Below are positions 61,969-64,000 of a DNA stretch of 64,000 nt, in pieces. A program made the position numbers and the translations under genes. Source of the stretch: Chryseolinea serpens (GTDB lineage Bacteria; Bacteroidota; Bacteroidia; Cytophagales; Cyclobacteriaceae); NCBI RefSeq assembly GCF_900129725.1, contig NZ_FQWQ01000001.1, positions 2,542,001 to 2,606,000 of the forward strand, given 5' to 3'. The notes beneath the pieces are model-generated. The model was not told the DNA's origin. It saw only the letters and a program-made list of their open reading frames with translations, and did no database searches. Position 1 is the first letter of the stretch, and every line of letters starts with the position of its first letter.

Positions 61969-62060
61969 AAAGCCGCTCAAATCATAAGATTTGAACGGCT
62001 TTGGTTTGAGATGAACTCAAAAAAAGAGGCTCGCGCCTCTTTTGTGATCCCGCTGGGATT
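61969..62060 (-). repeat. Dispersed 3'-end module, copy 3 (beyond tRNA-Lys)
   Basis: On the minus strand: TCCCAGCGGGATCAC (a copy of the tRNA-Lys 3' end), a GAGGCGCGAGCCTC hairpin, GAGTTCATCTC, then a hairpin AAAGCCGTTCAAATC / GATTTGAGCGGCTTT with a TTTTTTGTTT tail. It lies in the 318-bp gap between the DUF6493-like gene and tRNA-Lys. Confidence 0.75.
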
Positions 62061-62125
62061 ACCTTCGGTGATCCCAGGAAACTCAGTGTGGGAAGAACAA
62101 AACAATGTGTCGCGCTTCGCTTGCA

Positions 62126-62187
62126 TTTTTTATTTTATCCCGTCGGCCTCACGCGAGGCGCTTGGTCCGCCCGGATAAAATAAAAAA
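62126..62187. repeat. 15-bp inverted repeat flanking an inner hairpin
   Basis: TTTTTTATTTTATCC (62126-62140) and its exact complement (62173-62187) enclose GCCTC-ACGC-GAGGC. The right arm overlaps the A-run of the tRNA terminator. A small palindromic element or paired terminators are possible. Confidence 0.7.
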
Positions 62188-62208
62188 CGCCCCGAGAGGC
62201 TCGGGGCG
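62176..62208 (-). terminator. Terminator of tRNA-Lys
   Basis: Stem CGCCCCGAG/CTCGGGGCG (9 bp, 3-nt loop), then TTTTTTATTTT on the minus strand, 21 bp after the tRNA 3' end. Confidence 0.92.
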
Positions 62209-62228
62209 CATGGTTCTAATCTTACTTG

Positions 62229-62301
62229 TGATCCCGCTGGGATTCGAACCCAGGACCCATACATTAAAAGTGTATTGCTCTACCAACTGAGCTACGGAAT
62301 C
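62229..62301 (-). tRNA. tRNA-Lys (anticodon TTT)
   Basis: Reading the minus strand, a complete cloverleaf: acceptor GATTCCG with CGGGATC, D-arm with AGCTCAGTTGGTAGAGC, anticodon loop CTTTTAA (anticodon TTT), T-arm CTGGGTTCGAATCCCAG and discriminator A. CCA is not encoded. Followed by a strong terminator. Confidence 0.97.
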
Positions 62302-62380
62302 CTCATTCAATCACGTCCATTTGCCTGTTTAGAGCGCTTTTCCGTAATTGAGGACGCAAAGGTAACAGGATATAAAAAAT

Positions 62381-63115
62381 ATGCAAAGTCGGGTTCTAAA
62401 ATTTCTCGCCATTCTGGGGTTAACTTTATTTTTCGGGGCTGGCAGCCTCCACGCGCAGGTGGGCCGCTTCCGTTTGCAGCAGGCCGACTCGCTGTATGGC
62501 AAAAAAAAATACACCCAATCGCTGGACCACTACGCGTCCATCCTAAGCCAGCACGAATATTCACCCGCCATGCTCCTCAAGATGGCCTATATCGAAGAGG
62601 GCCTCAACCGCATCGGCCCAGCCCTCTATTACCTCAATCTTTATTACCTGGCCAGCAACGACAAACAGGTGCTGGATAAAATGGAGGAACTGGCCACCAA
62701 ATACAACCTCAAGGGCTACGACCACACCGACGCCGACCGCTTTCTCACCTTCTACCACGACTATTACCTGCCCCTTTCCATCGGCCTGGCGGCCCTGGCC
62801 CTGCTGCTCCTCAGCATCACCTTTGCCCTGCGCCGCCGTGGACGCAGCCCGATCGCCGTGGGCATCGTGTCCATGCTGGTGCTGCTCGTCCTGGTTGTCC
62901 ACATAAACCTGGGTGAAAAACCCAGCACGGGCATCGTGGGCAACGCCAACACCTACCTCATGGACGGCCCCTCGCCGGGCGCTGCCGTTATCAGCGTCAT
63001 CGACGAAGGCCACCGCGTAGAGATCGTCGGCCACCGCGACGTCTGGGTCCAGGTGATGTGGAATGGCACCACGGCCTACATAAAAGGAAACAATCTCCTG
63101 TCCGTCAGCCTGTAA
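62381..63115 (+). CDS. TPR/SH3 membrane protein (BatE-like layout)
   Basis: The 244-residue protein has a signal peptide (MQSRVLKFLAILGLTLFFGAG...), a TPR-like helical part (about 28-110, including DSLYGKKKYTQSLDHYASIL and GPALYYLNLYYLAS), two membrane helices (about 129-149 and 155-174) and a C-terminal bacterial SH3 domain (about 183-244, ANTYLMDGPSPGAAVISVIDEG ... TTAYIKGNNLL). This resembles the BatE component of Bacteroides aerotolerance-type operons, although no bat genes are near. Envelope assembly role presumed. Confidence 0.75.
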   Translation: MQSRVLKFLAILGLTLFFGAGSLHAQVGRFRLQQADSLYGKKKYTQSLDHYASILSQHEYSPAMLLKMAYIEEGLNRIGPALYYLNLYYLASNDKQVLDKMEELATKYNLKGYDHTDADRFLTFYHDYYLPLSIGLAALALLLLSITFALRRRGRSPIAVGIVSMLVLLVLVVHINLGEKPSTGIVGNANTYLMDGPSPGAAVISVIDEGHRVEIVGHRDVWVQVMWNGTTAYIKGNNLLSVSL

Positions 63116-63216
63116 AGGCCGCCGGCGAACACAAATGCCGCTATATTTTTTCTGGAATTATCTAAGACACGCTGGAACGCCAGGCACCCTGGCTACTGGC
63201 TACTGACTACTAAACC

Positions 63217-63999
63217 TCACCGATTATTCGATTGATGATCATAGAATGAAAGGGTGATCACCCCCTTATATTCTTTATTAGAATACTTCAGCAAATAATA
63301 ATACATCCCCGCCGCCTCACTGTCGGCATACCATCGGAAGTCACGCGAGGTGCTTTCAAATACCTGGCGGCCCCAGCGGTTGTAGATGGCGATGCCTTCA
63401 AACACGCCCACGCAGTTGTCGCGGGGCAGGATGTTCACCAGCTGGCCCGTTGATTCGTCCAGCCGCACCATGGCGAAGAAGTCGTTGTAGTTGTCGCCGT
63501 TGGGGGTGATGAAGTTGGGGGGCAGGAAATCGCGGCTGTCGTGTTCAACGTCTTTGATGGTGATGTCCACTGCCACCGTGTCGCCTTTGGTGTTGAAGCA
63601 GCGGTCGTCAGTCACGTTGAAGGTAAAGGTGTAGTGATTTTCGTAGACACCATCCAAAAAGATGTCACACTCGGGTTTCCAGGAAAAGGTGGTTTCGGCT
63701 GAGCCCCGTCCCGTGCCTTCGGCGAAGATGTAGCCGGTGGGGGGCACGTTGCCTTCCGCTTTGATCAGGTCGATGGTCAGCATATCGGGTTGTGGCGCAT
63801 TGTCGGGGTCTGTGCCCACCAGGCCGAGCGTGATTTGCTGACCCAATTCCACGGTCATGGCGTTGTTCACAAACTGGATCTGTTGGTTCAGGTTGTTCAC
63901 CAGCAAGGTGGGCTGGTTATTGTCGGGAGGCTCCACGATCACGCTCACGTCGAGCGTGTCGGCCTTGTAGAACCGGCATTTGTTGGCGTTGTCCACCAC
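63217..63999 (-). CDS. Type IX secretion substrate with gliding-type C-terminal domain (5' end outside window)
   Basis: The frame is open to the window edge and continues past it. The visible part has beta-rich repeats (PDNAPQPDMLTIDL, FTFNVTDDRC) and ends with the conserved CHU_C/type B sorting domain: NFITPNGDNYNDFF, GIAIYNRWGRQVFES, WYADSEAAGMYYYLLKYSNKEYKG. Such proteins cross the outer membrane through the T9SS and are attached or released outside. It is the strongest single sign of a gliding or T9SS-bearing Bacteroidota. Confidence 0.93.
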   Translation of the reverse strand: MVDNANKCRFYKADTLDVSVIVEPPDNNQPTLLVNNLNQQIQFVNNAMTVELGQQITLGLVGTDPDNAPQPDMLTIDLIKAEGNVPPTGYIFAEGTGRGSAETTFSWKPECDIFLDGVYENHYTFTFNVTDDRCFNTKGDTVAVDITIKDVEHDSRDFLPPNFITPNGDNYNDFFAMVRLDESTGQLVNILPRDNCVGVFEGIAIYNRWGRQVFESTSRDFRWYADSEAAGMYYYLLKYSNKEYKGVITLSFYDHQSNNR

Positions 64000-64000
64000 C

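Noticed and set aside
62042-62244. Functional attachment site of an integrative element
   Set aside because: Only ~165 bp separate the two copies and no integrase or mobility gene exists; kept only as a possible scar.
62105-62290. 61-residue frame ending GFEPRTHTLKVYCSTN
   Set aside because: The ending is the well-known false translation of a tRNA antisense strand; the tRNA-Lys is real.
1-64000. Insertion sequences, prophage or conjugative genes
   Set aside because: No transposase, integrase, terminase, relaxase or terminal inverted repeats were found in the translated text.

Overview
The window looks like a chromosome segment of a free-living Bacteroidota, most likely a Cytophagales member (genus not determinable from this alone). 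Evidence: a gliding-type C-terminal secretion domain (CHU_C/type IX secretion type B) at the right edge, a 59-residue Hc1/histone-H1-like protein, a Reg_prop/Y_Y_Y sensor kinase, carboxypeptidase-regulatory-like domains, many lipoproteins with SPII boxes, orphan FtsX/MacB-type permeases, and promoter elements matching the Bacteroidota -7 box TAnnTTTG. No rRNA, insertion sequence, integrase or CRISPR array is visible; one tRNA (Lys, TTT) is present.

Layout. 1-4.5 kb: 3' part of a large secreted protein, then a LytTR regulator, a small outer-membrane barrel and a class C beta-lactamase-fold lipoprotein. 4.6-8 kb: a thiamine operon thiM-thiE-thiD-tenA on the minus strand, headed by a TPP riboswitch with a good promoter match. 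8-13.3 kb: small membrane proteins, a transglutaminase-like protein, and a TetR regulator with a TetX-like flavin monooxygenase and a candidate operator. 13.5-23 kb: metabolic and exported enzymes (dienelactone hydrolase, amidase, RidA, cytochrome c/sugar dehydrogenase lipoprotein, M81 peptidase) and a GlxA-type regulator divergent from an NTF2-like protein. 23.1-29 kb: a complete RND efflux operon (adaptor, pump, outer-membrane factor). 29-36 kb: a frameshifted SnoaL-like gene, an F420-reductase-like protein, two Crp/Fnr regulators, a class II Fic protein with an array of palindromic half-sites over its start, and the Hc1 protein. 36-46 kb: the large sensor kinase, a secreted coiled-coil protein, a decayed copy of part of the kinase, and SatD/DUF3307/permease genes behind four perfect or near-perfect 28-bp tandem repeats. 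46-64 kb: a Gfo/Idh/MocA oxidoreductase, a large unusual trypsin-like protease fused to a phospholipase C/P1-nuclease domain, an FG-GAP protein, a second orphan permease, a DUF2652 protein, a GH43-like lipoprotein, TerB-like protein, a SWIM-finger/DUF6493-like pair, tRNA-Lys, an SH3 protein and the edge-truncated T9SS substrate.

The most novel item is the 763-residue protein at 48086-50377. A complete His-Asp-Ser protease triad precedes a P1/PLC-type zinc hydrolase whose metal-binding tryptophan, normally the mature N-terminus in that superfamily, lies at internal position 414. This suggests a self-processed zymogen. Other points worth attention are the two self-regulation-like repeat arrays (satD, fic), a dispersed 3'-end module made of a tRNA-end-like segment plus hairpin, and the duplicated acidic tail of the RND pump.
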